Origin: Roseburia sp.
GTDB taxonomy: Bacteria; Bacillota; Clostridia; Lachnospirales; Lachnospiraceae
Assembly (NCBI GenBank): GCA_003483745.1
Contig: DMYD01000059.1
Coordinates: 1-64,000 of the forward strand
Length of the DNA stretch: 64,000 nucleotides
Direction of reading: 5' to 3'
Shown here: positions 43,806-52,946 of the stretch, one piece after another
Layout: each line of letters starts with the position of its first letter
How positions within the stretch are numbered: position 1 is the stretch's first letter
The notes under the pieces: generated by a model
What the model was told of the DNA's origin: nothing
The model's database searches: none
What the model saw: the letters and a program-made list of their open reading frames with translations, nothing else
Translations under genes and position numbers: made by a program

Positions 43806-45248
43806 ATGAAAGTTTGTATTGTAGCAGAGGGATGCTATCCTTATGTGGTAGGTGGTGTTTCCAGTTGGATCAACAGTATGATAAAGGCTTTTCCGGACAT
43901 CGAATTTGTGATGCTTTCCATCGTGGCAAACCGTTTGTATCGCGGTAAATTTGTCTATGAATTGCCAGAAAACGTGTCCGAGGTCTATGAACTTTACTTA
44001 GAAGATTATGATTGGGTAGAGCAGAAGAAAAATAAAAAACTGCACCTGCACCAGACGGAATATGAGGCATTGCGGTCATTATTTTTAAACAGGAATGTTG
44101 AGTGGGATACATTGTTTACGTTGTTTGAAAAGAAAAAATTCTCATTGAATGCGCTTTTGATGGGAGAAGATTTTCTGAATGCAGTAAGGGAATGTTATCA
44201 GCTCAGATATCCGCAGGTCGTTTTTTCCGATTTCCTGTGGACGATGCGTTCCATTTATCTGCCGCTGTTTCTGACGTTGAAGATGGAACTGCCAAAGGCA
44301 GATCTGTATCACTGCGTTGCGACCGGATATGCAGGTGTGATCGGAAGTATGGCAAAAAAAAGATATGGATGTGGACTTATGGTTTCCGAACATGGAATTT
44401 ATACCAGGGAGCGTGAGGAAGAACTGATCCGTGCAAAATGGGTAGGAGGCATCTATAAAAATATCTGGATCGAACAGTTTAAAAAAATGTCACTGCTCGC
44501 ATACCGGTATGCAGACCAGGTGACCTGTCTTTACAAACATGCCATGGAACTTCAGATTGAACTTGGATGTCCGGCAGAAAAAATAAAGATCACACCGAAT
44601 GGTATTGATGCTAAGAGGTTTGTCAGATGCCTTGAAGAAGACAGGAAGGAAGATGACACAGTGAATGTCGGAGCAGTGCTAAGGATCGCGCCAATTAAGG
44701 ATGTCAAAACAATGATAAGGGCGTTTGCCTATGCTAAGAAGGAGGTCCCTAAACTTGCGCTGTGGATCATGGGACCGTCCGATGAAGAAAAAGAATATGC
44801 AAAAGAATGTTTTGAACTGGTGGATCTGCTTGGGGTTGAGGATGTGATCTTTACCGGAAGAGTCGATGTGACAGAGTATCTTGGGAAAATGGATATGACG
44901 ATACTTACGAGCATCAGCGAGGGGCAGCCGCTTACGATCTTAGAGAGCTTTGCAGCAAAAAAGCCGGTGATCGCAACGGATGTAGGTAACTGTAGAGGGC
45001 TGATCTATGGGGAAGGCGATTCATTTGGGGAAGCCGGGATCATTACGCATATCATGAATGTGGAGGAGATTGCAGCAGCGATGGTAGATCTTGCACGCCA
45101 CAGGGAAAAGAGAATTGGCATGGGAGAGAACGGATATCGCAGATTAAAGAGCCGGTATCTTGTGGAAGATATGAAAGAAACCTACCGGCAGATCTACCGG
45201 CAGTTTGAGGATGCAGGCAAAGAGAAAGAAAAGAAAGGGGATGCGTGA
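43806..45248 (+). CDS. pelF: Pel polysaccharide glycosyltransferase PelF
   Basis: 480 residues, GT-B fold, GT4-like. The N-terminus KVCIVAEGCYPYVVGGVSSWINSMI is the PelF hallmark, and the C-terminal domain carries SEGQPLTILESFAAKKPVIATDVG with the E-x7-E motif. PelF polymerises the Pel backbone in the cytoplasm from a UDP-amino sugar and delivers it to PelG. The ATG overlaps the region of the previous stop (43801-43803), and pelG follows after three bases. This is one of the two most secure Pel assignments. Confidence 0.93.
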   Translation: MKVCIVAEGCYPYVVGGVSSWINSMIKAFPDIEFVMLSIVANRLYRGKFVYELPENVSEVYELYLEDYDWVEQKKNKKLHLHQTEYEALRSLFLNRNVEWDTLFTLFEKKKFSLNALLMGEDFLNAVRECYQLRYPQVVFSDFLWTMRSIYLPLFLTLKMELPKADLYHCVATGYAGVIGSMAKKRYGCGLMVSEHGIYTREREEELIRAKWVGGIYKNIWIEQFKKMSLLAYRYADQVTCLYKHAMELQIELGCPAEKIKITPNGIDAKRFVRCLEEDRKEDDTVNVGAVLRIAPIKDVKTMIRAFAYAKKEVPKLALWIMGPSDEEKEYAKECFELVDLLGVEDVIFTGRVDVTEYLGKMDMTILTSISEGQPLTILESFAAKKPVIATDVGNCRGLIYGEGDSFGEAGIITHIMNVEEIAAAMVDLARHREKRIGMGENGYRRLKSRYLVEDMKETYRQIYRQFEDAGKEKEKKGDA

Positions 45249-45251
45249 TCC

Positions 45252-46706
45252 ATGGCAGGAATAGGTGTAAAACTACAGAAAATATATGACAGGCGTACGA
45301 TTCTTGCAAATCTGGCAGGATTCGGGTACAGTACCATGGTTACAATCGCACCGATGTTTGTTGTAATCGGCAATGTGATGCTGATGAGCCATTTCCTTGG
45401 ATACGAGACAGTAGGGTATGCGAGAAGAGGTTTATTTTCTGGTACGGTACTTTACATTTTTATTTTTTCCCTGCTGATTGCAGCGCCATTTAACGCTGTA
45501 TTATCAAGATATATGTCCGATATTATTTATGAAGAAAAGTACGAAGATATTCTGCCGTGCTATGATGTCGGGTTATTTTTAAATATTTGTTTCGGATGTA
45601 TGTTTGCAATTCCGTTCTGTATCAGGGAGTATCTGACCGGACAGGTGGATCTGGTATTTGTATTTACCGGATTTTGCGGGTTTATAGCGCTTCTTCTGGT
45701 ATTTTATTCCATGCTTTATCTGTCTATCTGTAAAGATTACCAGAAAATATCGTTGTTTTTTCTTCTGGGAATGGCAGCTGCATTCGGGCTTGCATGGCTG
45801 CTTGTAAAAGTTTTTCACAGGGAGATCATATACAGTATGCTTCTGTCACTTACGATCGGATTTTTCCTGACAGCAGCGATATCGGCGGCAACGATAAAGA
45901 GCTACTTTAAAAGAAACAGTCATCAGTACCGCAAAGTGCTTCGGTATTTTAGACTTTACTGGCATCTTGTTGCGACAAATCTGTTGTATACATTAGGACT
46001 GTATATACATAATTTTGTGTTCTGGACGACAGATTTAAAGATGACAGTGGCAGATACATTTGTTTATGCGCCGGCATATGATATGGCGACCTGTCTGGCG
46101 ATGTTTACAAATCTTTCATCGACGATCATTTTTATCAGCCGTGTGGAAATGCATTTTCATGAAAGATACAAGGCATATTCAGAGGCTGTTATCGGTGGAA
46201 GATGGGAAGATATCAACAATGCAAAAAACAGGATGTTCCGCCAGCTTGCATCTGAGCTTATGAACCTTGTGAGAATCCAGTTTATTGTCTCGGTTGTGCT
46301 TTATCTGCTTTGCGTGATATTTTTGCCCGGACTGGGATTTTCGGGACTTGTAATGCAGATCTATCCGTGTCTTGCGGTCGGGTACTTTATTCTTTTTCTG
46401 CTCTACGCAGAATTGATTTTTCTGTATTATTTTAATGATATGACAGGGGCGCTTTTAACGGCGGTCTGCTTTTGTATGGGGACCTTCCTTGGAACACTGT
46501 TTTCAAAACAGCTTCCGGATCTCTGGTATGGTGCAGGACTTGTCATGGGAAGTTTTCTTGGATTTACCGTTGGATATTTCAGGCTTCGCTGGGTAGAACG
46601 TCATATGGATGTGCATATTTTCTGCCAGGGCGAATTATTTAAAATAAAAAGGGGAAGAAAACCTTCCGCAAAAAGTTATGACAGAAGAGAGGAGATAAAG
46701 GCATGA
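45252..46706 (+). CDS. pelG: Exopolysaccharide Pel transporter PelG
   Basis: 484 residues with about 12 membrane helices, the PelG branch of the MOP flippase superfamily (GIGVKLQKIYDRRTILANLAGFGYSTMVTIAPMF at the start in two blocks). PelG moves the growing polymer across the membrane together with PelD, PelE and PelF. AAAGGGGA lies upstream of the ATG. The stop overlaps the next start. Confidence 0.92.
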   Translation: MAGIGVKLQKIYDRRTILANLAGFGYSTMVTIAPMFVVIGNVMLMSHFLGYETVGYARRGLFSGTVLYIFIFSLLIAAPFNAVLSRYMSDIIYEEKYEDILPCYDVGLFLNICFGCMFAIPFCIREYLTGQVDLVFVFTGFCGFIALLLVFYSMLYLSICKDYQKISLFFLLGMAAAFGLAWLLVKVFHREIIYSMLLSLTIGFFLTAAISAATIKSYFKRNSHQYRKVLRYFRLYWHLVATNLLYTLGLYIHNFVFWTTDLKMTVADTFVYAPAYDMATCLAMFTNLSSTIIFISRVEMHFHERYKAYSEAVIGGRWEDINNAKNRMFRQLASELMNLVRIQFIVSVVLYLLCVIFLPGLGFSGLVMQIYPCLAVGYFILFLLYAELIFLYYFNDMTGALLTAVCFCMGTFLGTLFSKQLPDLWYGAGLVMGSFLGFTVGYFRLRWVERHMDVHIFCQGELFKIKRGRKPSAKSYDRREEIKA

Positions 46707-47086
46707 TACTAAAAATATTACTGATAGGTTTTGGAGTGTTTTTACTCATTCTGGATCTTTTTATGTATGCAAGACAAAAACTGACCGATGGGATCGGACT
46801 TGGATGGGCGATTGTTTCTTTGGCATTTCTTGTGGCGGGAATTGTCGTAGCGCCGGATGCTGCTGTTTGCTTATGGAGCAGTGGAAAAGGCGGAATACTG
46901 CTTGCGTTTGCAGTATTTGTTGTCATAATCCTGTTTTTATTTAAAATCACCATGGCAGTGTCTGTTGTGGTGGTAAAAAACCAGGAATTAGCGATGCAGG
47001 TATCATTGCTCAATCAGGAAAATGAAAGAATATTGCAGGAACTGAAGGTGCTTGTGGATGAAAAAGAAAATATTATTCGTGATTAA
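46703..47086 (+). CDS. DUF2304-like small membrane protein
   Basis: 127 residues: three hydrophobic helices (about 3-21, 34-54, 68-92) and a C-terminal coiled coil (VKNQELAMQVSLLNQENERILQEL). This fits DUF2304, which commonly lies next to glycosyltransferases in polysaccharide loci. It overlaps pelG by four bases and the next gene by 29, so coupling on both sides is likely. The function is unknown. Confidence 0.7.
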   Translation: MILKILLIGFGVFLLILDLFMYARQKLTDGIGLGWAIVSLAFLVAGIVVAPDAAVCLWSSGKGGILLAFAVFVVIILFLFKITMAVSVVVVKNQELAMQVSLLNQENERILQELKVLVDEKENIIRD

Positions 47087-48281
47087 TACATTAGGCGGAG
47101 CCGGTGCGGAGATGGCACTTTTAGAACTGCTTGAAAAACTGATAAAGGAAAATGAAAAGACGAAAGACGTGCAGTACGAGATATCTCTTTATGTTCTGAT
47201 GGGACAGGGAGAACTGATAAATCGGCTGCCCAAAACGGTCATATTAAAAAATAAATCCTATCAGCCGTTGTCGGTTTTACAGAAAAAGGGAAGATATTTT
47301 ATGTACAGAACGATCCTTAAGACCATGTTTGTGCGGGGAACAATATTTTGCCTGTTACCATATCTTTTATCATCGCTTGCAGATATGATAAAGAAGAAAA
47401 AAATTTTGCCGGATAAACTGCTCTGGCGGGTACTCTCCGATGGAGGGGAACGGTTTACAGAGGAATATGATCTTGCGATTGCCTATTTAGAGGGGGGATC
47501 GGCGTATTACGTTGCAGACCATGTACGTGCAAAGAAAAAAGCAGCATTCATACATATCGATTACACAAAGGCGGGATATACCAGAAAACTGGACCGTGAC
47601 TGTTATCTGAAATATGATGCCATATTCCCGATCGGGGAGGAGGTAAAAGAACAGTTCTTAAAGGTATATCCGGAATGCTGTGGGCGGACAAGAGTTTTCC
47701 ATAATATTATCGATCCGGAAAAAATAAGAACCAAAGCATTACTGCCAGGTGGTTTCCAGGATGATTTTGGCGGTATCAGACTTCTTACGGTCGGACGACT
47801 GACAGAACAAAAATCTTATCCGGTTGCAATTTATGCAATGAAAAAAATCAAAGAAAGACATAAAAATGTTAAGTGGTATGTCCTTGGGGAAGGCCCGAAA
47901 AGAAAAGAACTTGAACACCTGATTGCTTCGTTAGGATTACAGAATGATTTTATTCTGCTGGGTTCTGCGGAAAATCCGTATCCGTATTATAAGCAGGCAG
48001 ATATTTATGTGCATGCGACCGGGTTTGAGGGAAAAAGTATTGCGATACAGGAAGCACAGACGATCGGACTTCCCATTATTGCATCAGAGAGCAGCCGGGA
48101 ACAGATTACGGACGGCTTGGATGGTATTTTATGCAGATTAGAACCGGAAGCAGTCTGTGAAGCGGTCTGTAAAATGGTGGAAGATGAGGAACTGCGAAAA
48201 CGGTACCGGGAGGCATCACTTAAGAAAAATGTTGTCTACGAAAAAGACATGGAGCTGCTCACAGGGTTACTGTCTGGCTGA
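47058..48281 (+). CDS. Glycosyltransferase family 4 protein
   Basis: 407 residues, GT-B fold: NTLGGAGAEMALLELL at the N-terminus; LTVGRLTEQKSYPVAI, WYVLGEGPKRKEL and ATGFEGKSIAIQEAQTIGLP (E-x7-E) in the C-terminal nucleotide-binding half. Adds a sugar to a lipid- or polymer-linked acceptor on the cytoplasmic side; donor and acceptor are not predictable. It overlaps the DUF2304-like gene by 29 bases. Confidence 0.9.
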   Translation: MKKKILFVINTLGGAGAEMALLELLEKLIKENEKTKDVQYEISLYVLMGQGELINRLPKTVILKNKSYQPLSVLQKKGRYFMYRTILKTMFVRGTIFCLLPYLLSSLADMIKKKKILPDKLLWRVLSDGGERFTEEYDLAIAYLEGGSAYYVADHVRAKKKAAFIHIDYTKAGYTRKLDRDCYLKYDAIFPIGEEVKEQFLKVYPECCGRTRVFHNIIDPEKIRTKALLPGGFQDDFGGIRLLTVGRLTEQKSYPVAIYAMKKIKERHKNVKWYVLGEGPKRKELEHLIASLGLQNDFILLGSAENPYPYYKQADIYVHATGFEGKSIAIQEAQTIGLPIIASESSREQITDGLDGILCRLEPEAVCEAVCKMVEDEELRKRYREASLKKNVVYEKDMELLTGLLSG

Positions 48282-48322
48282 TTGAAAGATATATGCAGCA
48301 AAAAAAGAGGGGTAAGATAGAA

Positions 48323-49114
48323 ATGAAAAATCAAAAAGATCTATTGATTATTATGCCGGCGTACAATGAGGAAAAAAATATCGAGGCAGTGCTCTATGAG
48401 TTGGAAAAACCGGAAATCTCGTCCATTGCGGATATCCTTGTTATGAACGATGCTTCTTCCGATTCCACAAACTGGGTGGTAAAAGCGCATGGACACACGT
48501 TAGTCACACATGTGTTTAATCTTGGTTACGGCAGTGCGCTGCAGCTTGGGTATAAATATGCGATACGGAGAAAATACCAATACGTGATACAGATGGATGC
48601 CGATGGACAGCATGATGTATGTAATATTCCAAAGATTTATGAGAGACTCCGGCAGAAAGATGCAGATGGAAGATATCCGGATATTGTGCTTGGATCGAGA
48701 TTCATGGAGGGCAGCTCTGATTTTCCGGTTTCTGTGACGAAAAAGCTGGCATATGCATTATTCCGAAAGCTGATCAAAATGACGACCGGACGCCATATCT
48801 GCGATCCGACGACCGGGCTTCAGGGACTTGACCGGAAGGCATTTTTATATTATTCGAAATATAAACATTTTGATGATAAGTATCCGGATGCAAATATGAT
48901 CATTCAGATGCTGCTGCTTGGATTCAAAGTGGAAGAGATACCGGCGGTTATGCACAACAGACAGACTGGAGTCAGTATGCATTCGGGTTTAAAGCCTGTG
49001 ATCTATATGTTCCGTATGGTTTTCTCGATCATTGGAGTGGTATTTCGTGTAAAAGTATTAAAAATTGACGCAGGGGCAGGGAAAGAAGATGTTTTTTTGG
49101 AAGAACAGAAATAA
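48323..49114 (+). CDS. Family 2 glycosyltransferase, dolichyl-phosphate-sugar synthase type
   Basis: 263 residues. GT-A fold with IIMPAYNEEKNIEAVLYEL, MNDASSDST and QMDADGQHD (DxD). The pattern suits transfer of one sugar to a polyprenyl phosphate, supplying a lipid-linked donor for GT-C or flippase-type proteins. There are no clear C-terminal membrane helices. The frame begins at 48293, but GAGGGG upstream of 48323 and the MKNQKDLLIIMPAYNEE start are preferred. Confidence 0.88.
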   Translation: MKNQKDLLIIMPAYNEEKNIEAVLYELEKPEISSIADILVMNDASSDSTNWVVKAHGHTLVTHVFNLGYGSALQLGYKYAIRRKYQYVIQMDADGQHDVCNIPKIYERLRQKDADGRYPDIVLGSRFMEGSSDFPVSVTKKLAYALFRKLIKMTTGRHICDPTTGLQGLDRKAFLYYSKYKHFDDKYPDANMIIQMLLLGFKVEEIPAVMHNRQTGVSMHSGLKPVIYMFRMVFSIIGVVFRVKVLKIDAGAGKEDVFLEEQK

Positions 49115-50327
49115 AAAACATTTGACAGCAATTCTCCCGGAGGAGAGCAGGAAAGAATGCACAAATCCGGGCAGGGGCTGGTACCATATTTATACGTTTA
49201 CACTTGATAAAAGAGATGTGGAAGGACTTTTATATCTGCCGTTTTGGGATGAGGAGACACTGGCACTGGTACGGCTTGATATTGGAGCATTTCGGTGTAA
49301 GATCCTTTCAAAAGAGGCGCTGGAATATGCAGAGGAAATTTTAAAATGTTTTCATGACCGGGGAAAAGATATCATTCTGCGTGTGTTGTATGACACACAG
49401 GGAAAGGGAATGGAGCGGGAACCGGCATTATTTTCCATGGTTTTAACACATATGAAACAGCTTGGAACGGTTGTACGTGCGTATGAGAGTGATATTTTTA
49501 TAACGCAGGGGTTGTTTGTCGGGAACTGGGGAGAAATGCACGGATCAAAATTTTTAGACCGGGAATATATCCGGGAACTTTATGCTGTATGGAGAGAAGC
49601 ACTTGGAACAGACATTAAGATTGCGCTCAGAAAGCCATCTTTTTGCCGTATGGCAGTGGTAAAAGAGAATGAAAAAACAGTACCGGGTGTATTCGATGAT
49701 GCAATTTTCGGCTCAGAAAATCATATGGGAACATTTGGTCAAAAGAAAAAAAAGGAAAGTACCTGGACAGACGACTGGTGCATGGCTGATGAACTGCTCT
49801 ATATGCAGGAAAATTGTGGAATGATTCCGTTTGGAGGCGAGGTGCTTTCCGGACAGATGGCTGGTGCAAAGGAAACATTATGCACACTGCAGGATTTTCG
49901 TGTTTCCTATCTCAACAGTATTTATGAGGATCAGGTCTTAGAACAATGGAAGCAGACTGCGTACGGGGAATGGGGCAGTCTTTATCAGTATATCGGCGAA
50001 CATTTAGGGTATCGTTTTGTGGCAAAGAACGCAGAGTTTTATTCTGACAGGATTGAGATTATGATAGAAAATACAGGATTTTCTAATATCTGTGATAAGG
50101 CAGAACTCATGTTGGTAAAGGAAAATGCTGATGGAACAGAGGAAACTTATACAGCGGATTATGATATACGGATGTTAGCAGGAGGAAAGACGGCAAAAAT
50201 GACAGTTCCGTTTTCCGGGGTGCCGGATGAGAATGAAAGATTTTACCTGAAGCTGGTAAGGTGCAGAGGAAAAGCAGTAATCCGTTTTGCAAATGAGGGG
50301 GCCAAAGAACGGCTGTACCTCAGATAA
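49089..50327 (+). CDS. DUF4874/DUF4832-type protein, no signal peptide
   Basis: 412 residues. The opening NPGRGWYHIYTFTLDKRD and GLFVGNWGEMHGSKF are hallmarks of the DUF4874 (TIM-barrel-like) plus DUF4832 (beta-sandwich) pair; the second domain starts near residue 300. The invariant-looking Glu in NWGEMHG would sit where glycosidases of this fold carry an acid residue, but activity is unproven. No signal peptide or membrane helix is present, unlike the paralogue at 54182. It overlaps the previous gene by 26 bases. Confidence 0.72.
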   Translation: MFFWKNRNKKHLTAILPEESRKECTNPGRGWYHIYTFTLDKRDVEGLLYLPFWDEETLALVRLDIGAFRCKILSKEALEYAEEILKCFHDRGKDIILRVLYDTQGKGMEREPALFSMVLTHMKQLGTVVRAYESDIFITQGLFVGNWGEMHGSKFLDREYIRELYAVWREALGTDIKIALRKPSFCRMAVVKENEKTVPGVFDDAIFGSENHMGTFGQKKKKESTWTDDWCMADELLYMQENCGMIPFGGEVLSGQMAGAKETLCTLQDFRVSYLNSIYEDQVLEQWKQTAYGEWGSLYQYIGEHLGYRFVAKNAEFYSDRIEIMIENTGFSNICDKAELMLVKENADGTEETYTADYDIRMLAGGKTAKMTVPFSGVPDENERFYLKLVRCRGKAVIRFANEGAKERLYLR

Positions 50328-50345
50328 AAAGGAGCACGAAAGAAT

Positions 50346-51332
50346 ATGACGAAAGAGACAGACAAGATCAGTGTGATCGTGCCAGTGTATAATGTGAAAG
50401 ATTATTTAGAAGACTGCGTGCGGAGTGTTACAGATCAGACGTATCCTGATTTAGAGATCCTTTTAATTGATGATGGATCGGATGACGGATCCGGAGAGAT
50501 TTGTGACAGGCTGCAGATGACCGATGAACGGATAAAAGTATTCCATGAAAAAAATAAGGGTGTGTCGAGTGCAAGAAATAAAGGCCTGAAAGAGGCGACA
50601 GGTGCATATATTGCATTTGTGGATTCGGATGATATCTTAGAAACGGATATGTATACATACCTGATGGGACTTTTAAAAATGTATGAGGCACAGATTGCCG
50701 CATGCTCCGGATGGTATCAGTACGATGCCGGTGCCGGGAAAAAGTTTGAAAGTCCGAAAAAAGAGGTCTGCTTAAACGGAAGGGAAGCACTTGGCGTTTT
50801 ACACGAGCGGACCTATCTGCGTGCTTATATCTGGAATAAGTTATTTCGGAGAGAAGCACTTGATGGGATCCGTTTTTCAACGGAGCTTTCTTTTGCGGAA
50901 GACTACGAGATGTTCTGCCGGGTATTAGAGCAGTGTGACAGAATCGTATGTGGGACAAAACCAAAGTATCATTATATGCAGAGAAAATCCGGCGCATGTA
51001 ATCAGGGATACGACAGAAATTACCAGAAGGCGATGCTGATGTTTGAAGACTGTTGTAACATGTATTCGCGCAGGTATCCCCAGTACAGAACATTGTTTGA
51101 AAATCATTATCTGTTTGATCTGATGGGAATGGCAGCGGCGATGGGACGAAACGGTAATTATGTTGCCGCGGACTGTAAAAAAATAAAAAAATACATCAGG
51201 ACGAAACTGCCACAGTATCTTACAGATAAAAAAGTTCCGCTTTATTTAAAGGGGAGTGCGTGTGTGTGCTGCATCAGCGTGAGAGCGTTTAGCGCCGTCT
51301 ACCGGATGCTGCACCGCGTGGAAATTGCGTAA
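50346..51332 (+). CDS. Family 2 glycosyltransferase
   Basis: 328 residues, GT-A: ISVIVPVYNVKDYLEDCVRS, LLIDDGSDDGSGEICD, AFVDSDD (DxD) and FAEDYEMFCRVLE (the ED acid). Typical capsule or exopolysaccharide GT2. The C-terminal end is basic and hydrophobic, probably membrane-associated. A good GGAG site lies 12 bases before the ATG. Donor and acceptor are unknown. Confidence 0.92.
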   Translation: MTKETDKISVIVPVYNVKDYLEDCVRSVTDQTYPDLEILLIDDGSDDGSGEICDRLQMTDERIKVFHEKNKGVSSARNKGLKEATGAYIAFVDSDDILETDMYTYLMGLLKMYEAQIAACSGWYQYDAGAGKKFESPKKEVCLNGREALGVLHERTYLRAYIWNKLFRREALDGIRFSTELSFAEDYEMFCRVLEQCDRIVCGTKPKYHYMQRKSGACNQGYDRNYQKAMLMFEDCCNMYSRRYPQYRTLFENHYLFDLMGMAAAMGRNGNYVAADCKKIKKYIRTKLPQYLTDKKVPLYLKGSACVCCISVRAFSAVYRMLHRVEIA

Positions 51333-51401
51333 TTTAAAAACCAGAATATGATGGAAAGTTGAATGAGTATTTGCAAAAATGGGAGAGAGGTGAGAACTCA
51401 G

Positions 51402-52946
51402 GTGGAAAAGAGCAGAACGGAATATTCGACCATGAATACCGCAGTTGCAATGATCTCAAGGATTGCTGCGATTCTGATGGGATTTGTGACACGAGTGGTA
51501 TTTACACATACACTCAGTGAGAGCTATGTCGGGATCAATGGTCTTTTTACAGATATTTTAAATGTACTGTCACTGACGGAACTTGGAGTGGAGACTGCAA
51601 TCAGTTATGCACTTTACCGTCCGATCGCACAGGGGGATATAAAACGGCAGCAGATCCTGATGCGGATGTTTCAGACATTTTACCGCATTACGGCAGTCTG
51701 TGTGGCAGTGCTTGGACTGTCGATCATTCCTTTTTTTGATGTTCTCATGAAAAACAGGCCGGATGTCGATCATCTGATGCTGATTTATTTGTTGTATCTG
51801 GCAAATTCGGTCGTATCTTATCTGCTGGTATACAAACGTACGCTGATCGAGGTACATCAGCTAAACTATATTGTTCTTTTGTACCAGACAGCGTTTTTGG
51901 TCTTACAGGATATCTGTCAGATTGTTATTTTGCTTACGACACATAATTTTATTTTATTTCTGATCATATATATTATCTGTACATTGCTCTCAAATATCTG
52001 TATTTCCATGAGGGCGGACAAAATGTATCCATATCTGAAAGAGAAAATAAAAGATCGGCTGCCGGAGGAAGAAAGAAAAGATATATTCCGCAATATCAAG
52101 GCAATGCTGATGCATAAGCTTGGGAATGTTGTGGTCAATAATACCGATAATCTGTTGATTTCTTCCTTTGTGGGTGTCATCAGCGTTGGAATTTATTCAA
52201 ATTATTTTCTTCTGATCGGATCCGTCAGACAGGTGTTAGACCAGATTTTTCAGGGAATCACTGCAAGTGTCGGCAACCTTGGAGCAACAGAAGATGAAGG
52301 AAGAGTAAAGAGTATTTTTGAAACAGCATTTTTTATTGGAAACTGGCTTTATGGGGCAGCTGCGATCTGTCTGTATGAGCTTTTAAATCCGTTTGTGGAG
52401 CTTGCGTTTGGAAAACAGTATCTGTTTGATATGCCCATCGTCTTGATCTTATGCATCAATTTTTATATCAATGGAACAAGAAGAGCGGTATTGACATTCC
52501 GGGATTCGCTGGGATTATTCTGGTTCGACCGTTATAAAGCATTGGTGGAGGCTGTGTTAAATCTTGTCATCTCGATTATTCTGGTATGGGATTTTGGAAC
52601 ATTTGGTGTGTTTGCCGGAACATTTTTTTCCACGATGCTCACCTCTGTGTGGGTGGAGCCGTATGTATTGTACCGGCACAGACTGCATGCAAAAGTTATG
52701 CCTTTTTTTATCCGGTATGTGATTTATGCGGCAGTGACCGGATTGATCTGGTATGGAACCGACCGGCTCTGCGCACTTGCAGGCGGCAGCGTGTTTATCA
52801 TATTTTTAAAGAGACTTTTCATTAGTGCGGTTGTGCCAAGTCTTTTTATGCTTCTTTGTTTTTGCCGTGTAAATGAATTTAAAATTGCAAAGAAAAAGGC
52901 ACTTGCTATATGGAAAAAGAGGTGGAACGATGGAAGTAAAAAGTAA
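51402..52946 (+). CDS. Polysaccharide flippase (Wzx/MOP superfamily)
   Basis: 514 residues, 12-14 membrane helices: TMNTAVAMISRIAAILMGFVTRVVF and GINGLFTDILNVLSLTELGVETAI are typical of O-antigen/capsule flippases. The frame is open from an ATG at 51363, but GAGAGGTGA precedes the GTG at 51402, giving MEKSRTEYSTMN. Because PelG is already present, this second exporter implies a second glycan made by the same operon. Confidence 0.88.
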   Translation: MEKSRTEYSTMNTAVAMISRIAAILMGFVTRVVFTHTLSESYVGINGLFTDILNVLSLTELGVETAISYALYRPIAQGDIKRQQILMRMFQTFYRITAVCVAVLGLSIIPFFDVLMKNRPDVDHLMLIYLLYLANSVVSYLLVYKRTLIEVHQLNYIVLLYQTAFLVLQDICQIVILLTTHNFILFLIIYIICTLLSNICISMRADKMYPYLKEKIKDRLPEEERKDIFRNIKAMLMHKLGNVVVNNTDNLLISSFVGVISVGIYSNYFLLIGSVRQVLDQIFQGITASVGNLGATEDEGRVKSIFETAFFIGNWLYGAAAICLYELLNPFVELAFGKQYLFDMPIVLILCINFYINGTRRAVLTFRDSLGLFWFDRYKALVEAVLNLVISIILVWDFGTFGVFAGTFFSTMLTSVWVEPYVLYRHRLHAKVMPFFIRYVIYAAVTGLIWYGTDRLCALAGGSVFIIFLKRLFISAVVPSLFMLLCFCRVNEFKIAKKKALAIWKKRWNDGSKK

